Shown here: positions 41,471 through 52,839 of the stretch, one piece after another | Numbering within the stretch: the stretch's first letter is position 1 | Layout of the letters: each line of letters begins with the position of its first letter | Assembly (NCBI RefSeq): GCF_000485595.1 | Contig: NW_014577076.1 | Coordinates: 549,921 to 602,759, forward strand | Reading direction: 5' to 3' | Length of the DNA: 52,839 bases | DNA from: Priapulus caudatus | Lineage: Eukaryota; Priapulida; Priapulimorpha; Priapulimorphida; Priapulidae | Position numbers and translations under genes: made by a program | The notes under the pieces: model-generated | What the model was told of the DNA's origin: nothing | Databases searched by the model: none | Seen by the model: the letters and a program-made list of their open reading frames with translations, nothing else

Positions 41471-44400
41471 TACATGTTTAGAAGTAATTGTGCAAAGTTT
41501 CATGCTTTTATCACAAAAGTGAACAATTTTGGACGATAGCAGCTGTACTATATAGAGAACAGCGGAGGTGTTGCCAGGTCAAGCGTGGCTGCTGCAAGAC
41601 ACACAGTGCGCATCAGGGCAGCTGTAAGTTGGCATTGCGCAACCTGTATCACTAACATTGTGTAGCAGTTAATTGGTCATGAGAAAATACTGCGAGCAGC
41701 GTAGCTTCGCCGGCGCTGCTAAAGGATCGCTGCTAAGGATCGCAAGCTAAGGATCGCAGTGTCTGTACGCTGCACGCATGCATAGAGAGAGAGAGAGAGC
41801 GCTCTTCAGCAGCTGTAGCTACGCTACAGTGGAGCATCCACGCGTGTATTGAACGGTCTACGAGCATCTGCATCCGTGGCAGCAATGGTCGTGAAGCGTC
41901 TACATTATTCTGTAACTTCACAGTAGTGGGGGGGGGGATTCTTTGTCTATATTTTGGGGTATTCTGTGCTTAGGGGTATGTGCATCTAACTGTAGGGTCA
42001 TAGTCATACGGGAGTTATGTAGCTGCGCGACCGTGCTTGGATCTGCATGTTCCTGCATTGTTTCCGCATTGAAACTGTTTGTTCGCACTGGCCTGACCAT
42101 GTGAATTTGAGCGGTCACGATGGCATTATCATACGTGATTTAAGGTCCATGGCAGTCAGTGACACTGAACAAGTACATGACCTCATATCTTGCAGTGGCT
42201 GTACCGTATTTATGCACATAGATGATTTACTAGTGATGCCGACTGACAGCTGAGACCATGGCGTTATTATGAATTCAACGAGATCGATAGAAACTGAAAA
42301 TGCAATTTATCCGCTTTGTCAGCAGCATCGTGGATGGCTTCGCGGCATCACAAATGTGTTTGCATGAAAGTTTGATGTACTTTCGTCAGAAGAAAAAAAG
42401 AGAAAATTTGAGCCGGCCTTCATTCGCCCGTTTCTTTTACCAGTCGATTCGTGAGGGTCCGTGATTATCGGCATTGTGAATTGTAAGTAGTGGGTTACTG
42501 CGGTCAGCCCCTGCTAACAGACATACGGTGATACGACTGAACCGCGCCAGTCGTGTCTTCTTGCGTGAAGAAAGATGGTTGTTTGCGAGGGTGTATGTAC
42601 AGCAAGCGACGTGCCTGAGTACATACATACCTGCGATAGCACAGTGTGTTGACTATAGTATAGAAAGTATATATATATTAATACACTGTTTGATTTCCAT
42701 GTTACCGCCGTGCGTGCAATTGGTTGCTGTAGATATGTCCTGCGTGTAGCTGGAGTGAATGGCTAAGATCGATGTGCTAAGAATATTCCCACCCATGTCA
42801 AAAACAGTCCGTATTTGCGTCTATTTGTGGAAATCACGTTAACCGATGCCTAGCTGTCCCGTTATATTCACAATATCACAATTTTCTATTTTCCCGTTCA
42901 AGGAGCTAACATTGGCAACTTGAAGTTTGGTTGAATTCTATAGCACTGCTGCGTGCAAGAATTCGCGTTGCTCTTATATGAAAAAGAAATGCACAATCTA
43001 AGAGGAAAATAGAGGCGACGCAGTATTATATATATATAATATGAAATTGATTTTTAGCCGTTTGACGTTAACTGTGGCAGTGGGTGTAGCTTGTATATCT
43101 ATCTGATCACGCCCGTGTTCACCACATCTCTAGCACATCGCTGCGTGTAAATACATTGAACAACATGGTTAACTAATCCAGGCATGTCGCAATTAGTATT
43201 AATTAGGCTGTGTCCACGACAAATTAATGTGTAACAATCAATATGTCAGTAGAAGTGCCTGTAGTTGGAGGCTTAAAGTAGAGAGGCATGTGGTTTTGCC
43301 TCGCGGCACACTCTAACACTAACTAGGCCCGGGTACTATGATAATTAGTGATGTCCCGATAAGCAATTATAAAAACAAGCGATCGATCATCGAAAAATTG
43401 TCAATTTACAAAAATAGCCATTTTTGAAGCAAGCATCAGCTAGTATATTTATTCAAAGTTAGAGATACATACTGATTAAACCCCCCCCCCCCCGCACTCA
43501 TTGATCATGTCATCTACGCGGCATTAAGGCTGCAAGGCAACGTGTAACGGAAACTGGTGACCAACATGATCTATGCGTGACAGAGACTGGCAGTCGCCGT
43601 GACGCCACGTATATGTGTGACAGAGGTTCGTAGCCAACAGAACGTCACTTACATTGGTCAAACTCAAAGGCTGCATGGTGGCCAAAGTGACCTGTGTGCA
43701 ATAAAGGCTAGTTTCCGGTATCACCTATGTATGACTTTGTTTGGTAACATTTTCTGCATACAGCAGCAGTTCATGGTTGGTAGTATATATATTTGCATGC
43801 AGTACTCTGTGCCGCAACTAACCCGTACATATATACGTACATATATAAATATATATTGATTTAATTTACCGTGTGCCAGCCTCTTGCAATTAGCACCAAT
43901 CTGCTGTCAGCTTAGCATTCATTAGGCTCAGTATGTATGTTTCTTGCAAGCGAGGGTTGGAATCTGCGTGTCACATGCTCGGAACAGCTACTTGTCACAG
44001 CGCTGTACTCCACTGGTGAGATAGTGCCGACACACGGGTTTACAGCGGATTGTTGAGTGCAGCCGTGTATCACTAAATACGGCTGTCAAGGGTGTCACAT
44101 GTAGCAGTTGTCTGCAGAGGTAACTAACAGTTTGTGTAGTAAATTAAAGGAAACACGTAATTCTGCAGGGTGGCGACAAAGATTGACGTTGTTTTTGCGC
44201 GTTTGACGGAAGGAAGGTGTTTGTGACCGTTCATTACACCTGTTTGTCATTCGATAGTGTTATGCTTGCCTACTGTAGTGTTCAACACTCGTATGTACGG
44301 TGTCTGTTAAAATATTGCGTTTATCAGAATCGTACTTGCGCCAATCCTGTATGTGCTCATTGCGGTTACGGTCACGCTATCTCGCGACTAAAAGGATCGT

Positions 44401-44859
44401 GTTTGTGCCATTGAATTATTGACTGACTATATGTCTACGTTACCTGGCATACGTGACTATGCCGAGCAGGCAATATACGTGCGAGCACCTAAGTACTGTA
44501 ACTAGTAGATACTTCTCCTGCACGTATTGCGCGATGTCTATGATATTATACGATGTAGTTGGTTATTAGGTAAGAGGGAGGTTGACTCGGCGTCCGTCAG
44601 TTGGTTGGCTTACCTTGGGCTTTAGGTGGAGCCCATTGGGGGCGAATATTGGTGCATTGTGCTCTTTTGTCGCGAGCACAGTAATATGCGCGTAATTATG
44701 ATGTCAAAACAAGCAGCTAGATGAGCACCGAGCCTGCGGTCCAAATCAAAAATGTACCTTTGGTGTCAGTGCTACTGCAGTTGCTGCTACTGCTACGTTC
44801 CCCCCTCCTACTGCTGCTGCCCCGGCCCTACTACTGTTGCTGCTGCTGCCCGGCCGGCT

Positions 44860-44881
44860 ACTACTGCTGCTGTGCACCGGT

Positions 44882-44912
<31 letters not shown>
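44860..44912 (+). repeat. Short CTG array, copy A version
   Basis: One unit of TACTACTGCTGCTGTGCACC followed by (CTG)10-11. It matches one 75-bp unit of the expanded array at 49881. Confidence 0.85.
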
Positions 44913-46191
44913 AGGTATTTTCCTTTCAACCAAGTGGTCACCAACTGAGCACTTTTTTCCCCTGCTCACTTATAGAATTGCACTCTTTGTTTCTTGCCGA
45001 AATGTTTTTTTGTTTCTGTTTTCTGTTCAGTTGCATGAAATATTTAACTTCAACTGTGTCACTTACATTAAGTTTATATTTTAAGGCACGATTTGGTCGT
45101 TGTACGGGTATTAAAGTCTGCTAGTATTATATAATAACAACAAAAGCGTAAAATTTTGTAAATTTGGGGGAAGTGTTATTAGTAGCTCACCTGCATTTGA
45201 TAATAGTTAATGAATGAAACCAACGAGCGAATTCTACTGTTCAGGCCCGAGCTACATTTTACAAGATGGCTAAAAATCACTCAGATGCACGCAAGTACAA
45301 TTGTGAGCATTTTTCAAAACGTTCAGTAATGGAACTTCGGATTCTTGGAGACATTCCGTATGTAACGTGTAGACCATTAAAATCGAGGAAGGAAATTAGG
45401 GGGGTTTGAAATGGTCTAATCTGGAGTAAGCAAGAGTTGTTAAATACTCAGCCTGCACCCTGCAGTCCGTGTAGTGCCAAATTGCCAGTGCTGCCTTATT
45501 TGCAGCAGCATGGTAGTCTCGGACTTCTTTCCATCCTAAACAATGACAATATTATGAGGTATTATTAGCTCTTGAATCTATCTATCTCATGAGCATAGTG
45601 TTAGTGTTAATAGCTGCTGTTAGTGCTAATTTAATAGTATGGACGGGATACGTAGATCAATCGCTTACACGCCTCGTGCCGATTCACATATCAATTACTT
45701 TGGTTGCCATGGTCTATTATGGCAAAATCTGAGCTTGGAACTAAGCCAGGGTACCGTAATTAGTTGCTAGATGTGTTAAAGGAGCAGGTGGTATTTATAA
45801 CCATGTAATATTAATCCATACCTATTCAATTAGCTTAGTTCCATCTAAAATCAAAATCAAATCAAAATAGGTAACGCATCCGTGATTGAATTGCTGACTT
45901 TAACGGTTTCTGTGAAAATGATAGCAAAATGTGGCAAATTTTGGATAGTATGGCCAGAAAAAAACAGGAAGCAACTTTAGGCACATTGCATGATGATGCA
46001 TTTGCGGGCTCCGTTGTCGTGTGTAGGTTGTATCCCGCGCACGCTGTACGTACCCCACTCCACGCTAACCGTAACGCTGCAGCGACGTCTCTTGGGAAAT
46101 ACAGTATAGCGATGGTCATAGAACCGTCAAGTGCTGTTTTACTGAAGTTCACTTCATTTCATTGACAGTTGAGACATGATATACATATTAT

Positions 46192-46227
46192 CAAGAGCTA
46201 ATAATACCTAGGTATTATTAGCTCTTG
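46192..46227. mobile_element. 36-bp perfect palindrome (CARGAG family) with 7-bp TSD, in copy B
   Basis: The ends CAAGAGCTAATAATACC and its inverse meet at CCTAGG with no loop. ATATTAT stands at 46185-46191 and 46228-46234. The equivalent in copy A (about 41092-41137) is recognisable but peppered with extra bases. A single arm of the same sequence (GGTATTATTAGCTCTTG) also stands alone ~620 bp upstream, near 45558. Confidence 0.75.
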
Positions 46228-49200
46228 ATATTATAAGGGATATGGATGAGCCGCGGCGTATTCGACTAAATGGTAATAAAGACATTGGCTAAAATATTTA
46301 CTCCTAAACGTAATCTTCGCGCGATATCATAGTCGTACATATAGGCCTAATTATATAAGTGTTGCATGGGCCTGTGGTCATAAACTATGTATGTGGCAGT
46401 ATACTTCTGTAGTCCTGAACTACAAGCAACACTGTCCTGTATACTAAAAGTCTGTCACACGGCGTACAGCCGGCGTACTCTACACGCGATATTGTCTTAT
46501 AGAGAACAGCGGAGGTGTTGCCAGGTCAAGCGTGGCTGCTGCAAGACACACAGTGCGCATCAGGGCAGCTGTAAGTTGGCATTGCGCAACCTGTATCACT
46601 AACATTGTGTAGCAGTTAATTGGTCATGAGAAAATACTGCGAGCAGCGTAGCTTCGCCGGCGCTGCTAAAGGATCGCTGCTAAGGATCGCAAGCTAAGGA
46701 TCGCAGTGTCTGTACGCTGCACGCATGCATAGAGAGAGAGAGAGAGCGCTCTTCAGCAGCTGTAGCTACGCTACAGTGGAGCATCCACGCGTGTATTGAA
46801 CGGTCTACGAGCATCTGCATCCGTGGCAGCAATGGTCGTGAAGCGTCTACATTATTCTGTAACTTCACAGTAGTGGGGGGGGGGATTCTTTGTCTATATT
46901 TTGGGGTATTCTGTGCTTAGGGGTATGTGCATCTAACTGTAGGGTCATAGTCATACGGGAGTTATGTAGCTGCGCGACCGTGCTTGGATCTGCATGTTCC
47001 TGCATTGTTTCCGCATTGAAACTGTTTGTTCGCACTGGCCTGACCATGTGAATTTGAGCGGTCACGATGGCATTATCATACGTGATTTAAGGTCCATGGC
47101 AGTCAGTGACACTGAACAAGTACATGACCTCATATCTTGCAGTGGCTGTACCGTATTTATGCACATAGATGATTTACTAGTGATGCCGACTGACAGCTGA
47201 GACCATGGCGTTATTATGAATTCAACGAGATCGATAGAAACTGAAAATGCAATTTATCCGCTTTGTCAGCAGCATCGTGGATGGCTTCGCGGCATCACAA
47301 ATGTGTTTGCATGAAAGTTTGATGTACTTTCGTCAGAAGAAAAAAAGAGAAAATTTGAGCCGGCCTTCATTCGCCCGTTTCTTTTACCAGTCGATTCGTG
47401 AGGGTCCGTGATTATCGGCATTGTGAATTGTAAGTAGTGGGTTACTGCGGTCAGCCCCTGCTAACAGACATACGGTGATACGACTGAACCGCGCCAGTCG
47501 TGTCTTCTTGCGTGAAGAAAGATGGTTGTTTGCGAGGGTGTATGTACAGCAAGCGACGTGCCTGAGTACATACATACCTGCGATAGCACAGTGTGTTGAC
47601 TATAGTATAGAAAGTATATATATATTAATACACTGTTTGATTTCCATGTTACCGCCGTGCGTGCAATTGGTTGCTGTAGATATGTCCTGCGTGTAGCTGG
47701 AGTGAATGGCTAAGATCGATGTGCTAAGAATATTCCCACCCATGTCAAAAACAGTCCGTATTTGCGTCTATTTGTGGAAATCACGTTAACCGATGCCTAG
47801 CTGTCCCGTTATATTCACAATATCACAATTTTCTATTTTCCCGTTCAAGGAGCTAACATTGGCAACTTGAAGTTTGGTTGAATTCTATAGCACTGCTGCG
47901 TGCAAGAATTCGCGTTGCTCTTATATGAAAAAGAAATGCACAATCTAAGAGGAAAATAGAGGCGACGCAGTATTATATATATATAATATGAAATTGATTT
48001 TTAGCCGTTTGACGTTAACTGTGGCAGTGGGTGTAGCTTGTATATCTATCTGATCACGCCCGTGTTCACCACATCTTCTAGCCACATCGCTGCGTGTAAT
48101 ACATTGAACACACATGAGTTAACTTAATCAGGCATGTCCAATTAGTAATTAATTGCTGCTGGTAGTGTTCCCACGACAAATTAATGTGTTAACAACCCTC
48201 AATATGTCAGTAGAAGTGCCTGTAGTTGCGAGGCTTAGAAGTAAGAGAGGCATGTGGCTTTCGCCTCGCGGCACACTCTAAACACTAAACTAAGGCCCGC
48301 GAGGTACTATATGATTAATTATGACTGTGCCCGATAAGCAATTATTAAAACAAGCGATCGATCATCGAAAAATTGTCAATTTTACAAAAAGTAGCCATCT
48401 TTTGAAGCAAAGACATCAGCTAGTATATTTATTTCAAAGTTAAGATAACATACTGTATTAAACCCCCCCCCCCCCGCACTCATTGATCATGTCATCTACG
48501 CGGCATTAAGGCTGCAAGGCAACGTTTAACGGAAACTCGGTGACCAACATATTCTATGCGTGACAGAGACTGGCAGTCGCGCGGCGTGACGCCACGTATA
48601 TGTGTGACAGAGGTTCCGTAGCGAACAGAACGTCACTTACATTGGGTAAACTCAAAGGGCTTGCATGGTGGGCCAAAGTGAGACCTGTGTGCAATAAAGG
48701 CCTAGTTTCCGGTATCACCTATGTATGACTTTGGTTGGTAACATTTTCTGCATACAGCAGCAGTTCATGGTTTGGATAGTATATATATTTGGCATGCAGT
48801 ACTCTGTGCCGCAACTAACCCGTACATATATACGTACATATATAAATATATATTGAATTTAATTTACCGTGTGCCAGCCTCTTGCCCATTAGCACCAATC
48901 TGCTGTCAGCTTATACATTCATTAGGGCTCAGTATGTATGTTTCATTGCAAGCGAGGGTTGGAATCTGCGTGTCACAATGCTCGAACAGCTACTTGTCAC
49001 AGCGCTGTACTCCACTGGTGAGATAGTGCCGACACACACGGTTTACAGCGCGATTGTGAGTGCAGCCGTGTGTCACTAAGTACGGCTGTCAAGGGTGTCA
49101 CATGTAGCAGTTTGTCTGCAGGGTTAACTAACAGTTTGTGTAGTAAATTAAAAGGAAACACGTAATCTTGCAGGGTGGCGACAAAAGATTGACGTTGTTT

Positions 49201-49880
49201 TTGCGCGTTGACGGAAAAGAGGTGTTGTTGACCGTTCATTACACCTGTTTGTCATTCGATTAGTGTTATGCTTGCCTTACTGTAGTGTTCACACTCGCTA
49301 GTACGGTCGTCTGTTAAAATATTGCGTTTATCAAGATCGTACTTGCGCCAATCCTGTATGTGCTCCTCTGCGGGTTACGGTCGACGCTCTATCTCGCGAC
49401 TAAAAGGATCGCGGTTTGTGCCATTGAATTATTGACTTGACTATATGTCTACGTACCTGGCATACCGTGACTATGCCGAGCAGGCAATATACGTCGCGAG
49501 CACCTAAGTACGTAACTAGTAGATACTTCTCCTGCACGTATTGCGCCGATGTCTATGATATTATACTGTGTAGTTGGTTATTAGCGTAAGAGGGAGGTTG
49601 ACTCGGCGTCCGTCAGTTGTTGGCCTTACCTTGGGCTTTAGGTGGAGGCCATTGGGGGCGCGAATAATTGGTGCATTGTGCTCTTTTGTCGCCGAGCACA
49701 GTAATATGCGCGTAATTATGATGTCAAAACAGAAGCAGCTAGCATGAGCACCGAGCCTCCGCTCACAATCAAAAATGTACCTTGGTGTCAGTGCTACTGC
49801 AGTTGCCTGGCCTATTGCTACGTTCCCCTCCTACTGCTGCTGCCCGGCCCTACTACTGTTGCTGCTGCTAGCCCGGCGGC

Positions 49881-49903
49881 TACTACTGCTGCCTGTGGCC
49901 GGT

Positions 49904-49947
<44 letters not shown>

Positions 49948-49978
49948 CGGCCGGCTACTACTGCTGCTGTGCACCGGT

Positions 49979-50022
<44 letters not shown>

Positions 50023-50053
50023 CGGCCGGCTACTACTGCTGCTGTGCACCGGT

Positions 50054-50097
<44 letters not shown>

Positions 50098-50128
50098 CGG
50101 CCGGCTACTACTGCTGCTGTGCACCGGT

Positions 50129-50172
<44 letters not shown>

Positions 50173-50203
50173 CGGCCGGCTACTACTGCTGCTGTGCACC
50201 GGT

Positions 50204-50250
<47 letters not shown>

Positions 50251-50305
50251 CGGCCGGCTACTACTGCTGCTGTGCCCCGGTCTACTGCTGCTGCTGCTGC
50301 TACTG
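49881..50305 (+). repeat. 75-bp CTG-rich minisatellite, six units
   Basis: Units begin TACTACTGCTGCTGT at 49881 (slightly variant), 49956, 50031, 50106, 50181 and 50259, giving periods of 75, 75, 75, 75 and 78. Each carries ACCGGTCTA, 9-12 CTG and CCCGGCCGG. As all periods are multiples of three, one frame (49744-50484) reads through as poly-Ala with RPATTAAVHRST spacers. The flanking unique sequence does not look coding. Confidence 0.88.
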
Positions 50306-51869
50306 CTGAGCACTGCCACTGTTGGATTTACTGCTACTGTTGGCCAGTGACTGCTGCTGTTGCCGCTAGCGCTGCTAGTGCAGCAGCTGTGGAGGTGAAT
50401 GCTCATTCGGGCGAGTTACAGTCTAGTTGGGCAGAGAAATTTATTATTTATCACAATTTCCAGGGAAAATGTGATCAAATGTGAAGAGTTTGCCTTGCAG
50501 ATTGGTCGACCGGTTGAGGGTTGGGGATTTAGGTGAGGGGAGCTGGAGAGAAGTGGGGACGAGAGGGACTGTGACGCAGAGACGTAGCATAGGCCTGCCT
50601 ATACACATATATTTCCTCGATTACTGAAGCGAGCCGTCTTCTCTGTCGGTCGAGATGTTACCGACTTTGTTTTACATCCTGCCCCTATGATGTTTCTGAG
50701 AATTAATCAGTGTAAACAGAAGGCCAGCCTGCTGCACGCCGATAGCGGCTGCTGACCGCCGGTTTACGACTGCCAGTAATAAAATGCAATGCGGGGCCGC
50801 GCGACTCTGGCCTCATCCTCCCAGCCGTGTATGCAGGGTTCGCATGTTTTATGTATAGTGAGTGTGTGAAGAGGGGAGATAGCGCGCGCTAGTGAGGACC
50901 TGATTGGGTGAGCTCGCCTCATCTCCCCGACCGTACGATCCCGGCCGTCGCTGTTATTGCAACCGTTATTGCCTGTTGCATTCTCGTTGGGCACGCGCAA
51001 ATTGTAGTTTTAAACGGCAATCTCACGGCATCATGCGGTGATATTGCACCAGCTGCTGTTTATTGTTTACCATTCACAAGGCCTAATGAGACCACGTGCT
51101 CGTTATATTTGATAGTAATTAGTCGGAATAATAGCAGCGCATGTGATATTAATATATGCACCGCATAGAAATGGGTAGCGGGGAAACTATGGCGTGATTA
51201 TCGATGTACGTTTTGGAGCTGCAGGTCGACGTAAAGTAACCGGGTCATTGTTTTGCTTGTGTGGTCGCCATAGTCATTGTGTTGTCCAGAGCATCATATT
51301 TAGTCTCTGTCTGCAAAGGCTTCCTTCACACTCAGTTTGTTCTGAAGGGCTTCGCATTCACATCTGCCTATATAACCGACTGGATGTGAAGTTCTTCGAG
51401 TAAGGACTTCATATACAGCCGTGAGTGCGAAAGCTTCAAGTGTTAAGTTTTGCACTCGTATGCAGAGCATCTGGCGCATGTTGCAAGCATGAAGAGTTGT
51501 TGCCTACGGACATTAGCAGTCATGAGTACCACAAGTGGGCAAGTGCAACCGTATGAGAATTTGAAATTATGCGCAAAGAACAAGATCTGCTCCTTAAAAC
51601 TGCATTATCACGACGAAATCGCTCTTCTCTTAATTAAGCGTAGAGTAAATAATAAATGACTCATCGATCGATGTGAAACAACGGCGATATACGGTGTGCC
51701 CGTGTTGTGTACGTGCCTATATGCCTTTCCCTTTTCTTACTCTCTCGATTTATATCTATATATATATATATATATATAAAGTTGTTCAGCCGAATTAGTC
51801 CGTACTCCCATAACTAGAGAACTCCGCAGCTTAGAGGAAAACTAAAGATATTTTCAGAATCAGCACGTC
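50306..51869. other. No gene established; one secreted-looking open frame
   Basis: The frame 50908-51168 has no ATG but reads like a short secreted peptide (see findings). An (AT)n tract lies near 51757-51778. The rest shows no structure I can name. Confidence 0.35.
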
Positions 51870-52512
51870 TGGGAGGTTAATTTAAAAAAGTTAAAAAGTT
51901 AAAAATTGAAAAAAATTATATTCATCAATAGATGGCAGTGCGTACAGATTAACATCACGTACGTGTGATTCTATGGTATATACCCTTAACGGTGCAGTGG
52001 CCTAATCGCTAGAACATCATCTCCTACACCGGTATTCCCGGTTCGAATTCCAGCTGGGGAACTTATTTTCCTCTTTTTTCCTTTTTTTCCTCTTTAGTAT
52101 GTATTATTTTTAATTTTTTACTTTTATATTTTTAATGTCTTTTGATTTCTTATTATTTTTTATTGTTTGGGATGGGATGGGATGGCATGCGATGGCATGG
52201 GATGGGATAGGAAGGGATGCGGTGCGATGCCGATGGAATGGGATGGGATGGCATGGCATGGGATGTCATGGGATGGCATGGGATGCGAATGAGAGGGGAT
52301 GGGATGCGGAATGGGATAATAATGGGAAGATGGGATGGGATGCCGTGCGTGAGATGGGATGGCAATGGATGGAATGGATGATGCATGGATGATGCATGAA
52401 TAGATACAGACAGTTAGATTTTTTTGGGTATTTCCTTTCAAAACCAAGCGGTCACGCATGCAACTGAGTAACGCCACTGATTTCCCCGGGCAACGCTGGG
52501 TATCCCGCTAGT
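51870..52512 (+). repeat. Composite repeat with tRNA-like head, GGATG array and Helentron-like 3' end (copy 2)
   Basis: Shares its upstream piece (CATCAATAGATGGCAGTGCG) and downstream piece (CTTTAGTATGTA, TTTTTTATTGTTTGGGATGG) with 38300-38719. 51991-52060 is tRNA-like (TGGCCTAATCGCTAGA, GGTTCGAATTCC). A shorter GGATG array follows (52168-52385). The end has a hairpin CCCGG/CTGGG around GCAACG (52485-52500) and CTAGT at 52508-52512, as in Helentron-type non-autonomous elements that carry internal mini- or microsatellites. Confidence 0.5.
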
Positions 52513-52539
52513 ATATTATATATGTAGATATCTGCATGT

Positions 52540-52839
52540 CTGTATATATTTAGTATGTAATGTATGTATGTATCGTATGTATGGACTGTAGTATTATCGT
52601 ATGTATGTAATGTAATGTTATGTAGTAGTATGTAGTGTATGTTAGTATGAATGTAATGTAAAATGTATGTATGTATGTATGTATGTACTGTATGTCTGTA
52701 TGTATGTATGTATGTATGTATGTATGTATGCTATGTAATGTATTAGTAGTATTGTATGTATTAATGTATGAATGTATGGTGATGTATGTATGTATGTAAT
52801 GTATGCTATGTATGTATGTATGTATGTATGTATGTATTT
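52540..52839 (+). repeat. (ATGT)n microsatellite, running off the window
   Basis: TATG/ATGT tetranucleotides with irregular interruptions continue to the last base. Confidence 0.9.

Larger units (their letters stand above)
39887..44915 (+). repeat. Copy A of a ~5-kb tandem duplication
   Basis: Starts at AAGGCACGATTTG and ends in a short CTG array. It is collinear with 45079-50305. 41551-43129 appears identical to 46498-48076 (offset 4947), whereas the flanks on both sides differ by many one-base indels. No gene is recognised in it. It includes a 25-base run of N at 41446-41470 that marks an assembly gap. Confidence 0.85.
45079..50305 (+). repeat. Copy B of the ~5-kb tandem duplication
   Basis: See 39887. 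Its left flank is shorter than copy A (1419 against 1664 bases to the identical core) and its right flank longer, mostly through single-base indels. The join 44916-45078 carries TATTTTCCTTTCAACCAAGT, related to 52427-52460. Confidence 0.85.

Noticed and set aside
49831-50406. 191-codon poly-Ser and poly-Leu frames
   Set aside because: They are other phases of the CTG minisatellite.

Overview
This window is nuclear DNA of an invertebrate animal, probably marine. Genes have GT-AG introns, and the recognisable products are animal types: a kinesin-3 motor, a secreted pentraxin and a Golgi-type A4GALT-like glycosyltransferase. Short TTAGGG tracts occur. Most of the sequence is AT-rich intergenic or intronic DNA filled with short non-autonomous DNA transposons, microsatellites and minisatellites. 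I cannot assign a phylum.

Layout. 1-648: 3' end of a multicopy-type gene with a FEN-like GCD motif and a Cys-rich C-terminus. 650-9600: no gene, with several MITEs, palindromic mini-elements and tandem repeats. 9815-11222: an SDR-family NAD-dependent epimerase in one GC-rich coding exon, with a TATA box, a small 5' UTR intron and an octapeptide-repeat N-terminus. 11840-12180: relic of a hAT-like transposase. 12490-24300: repeats only, including a 679-bp foldback, several MITEs and CA/CG microsatellites. 24334-27188: a four-exon pentraxin with a TATA promoter. 28137-29464 (minus strand, convergent with it): a two-exon A4GALT-like glycosyltransferase. 31206-32987: the first two coding exons of a KIF13-type kinesin. 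Its next exon is not found in the remaining ~19.8 kb, which is intron or intergenic DNA carrying MITEs, GGATG/GATA satellites, a ~5-kb tandem duplication (39.9-44.9 and 45.1-50.3 kb) with a sequencing gap, a CTG minisatellite, and composite repeats with tRNA-like heads.

The most unusual signal is a family of palindromic insertions, from 30 to 735 bp, beginning CARGAG and ending CTCYTG. Six of seven loci are flanked by perfect 7-bp direct repeats and the seventh by repeats that match at 6 of 7 positions. The target is close to ATNNNAT. Four members are so short (30-38 bp) that they are little more than two terminal repeats joined head to head. I do not recognise this family.

The genes do not form an operon or pathway. 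Pentraxin and A4GALT-like enzymes both belong to glycan or innate-immune biology, but their adjacency here is probably chance. Part of the window (39.9-50.3 kb, and pentraxin intron 3) shows indel-rich near-duplications that look like assembly or gap-filling artefacts.
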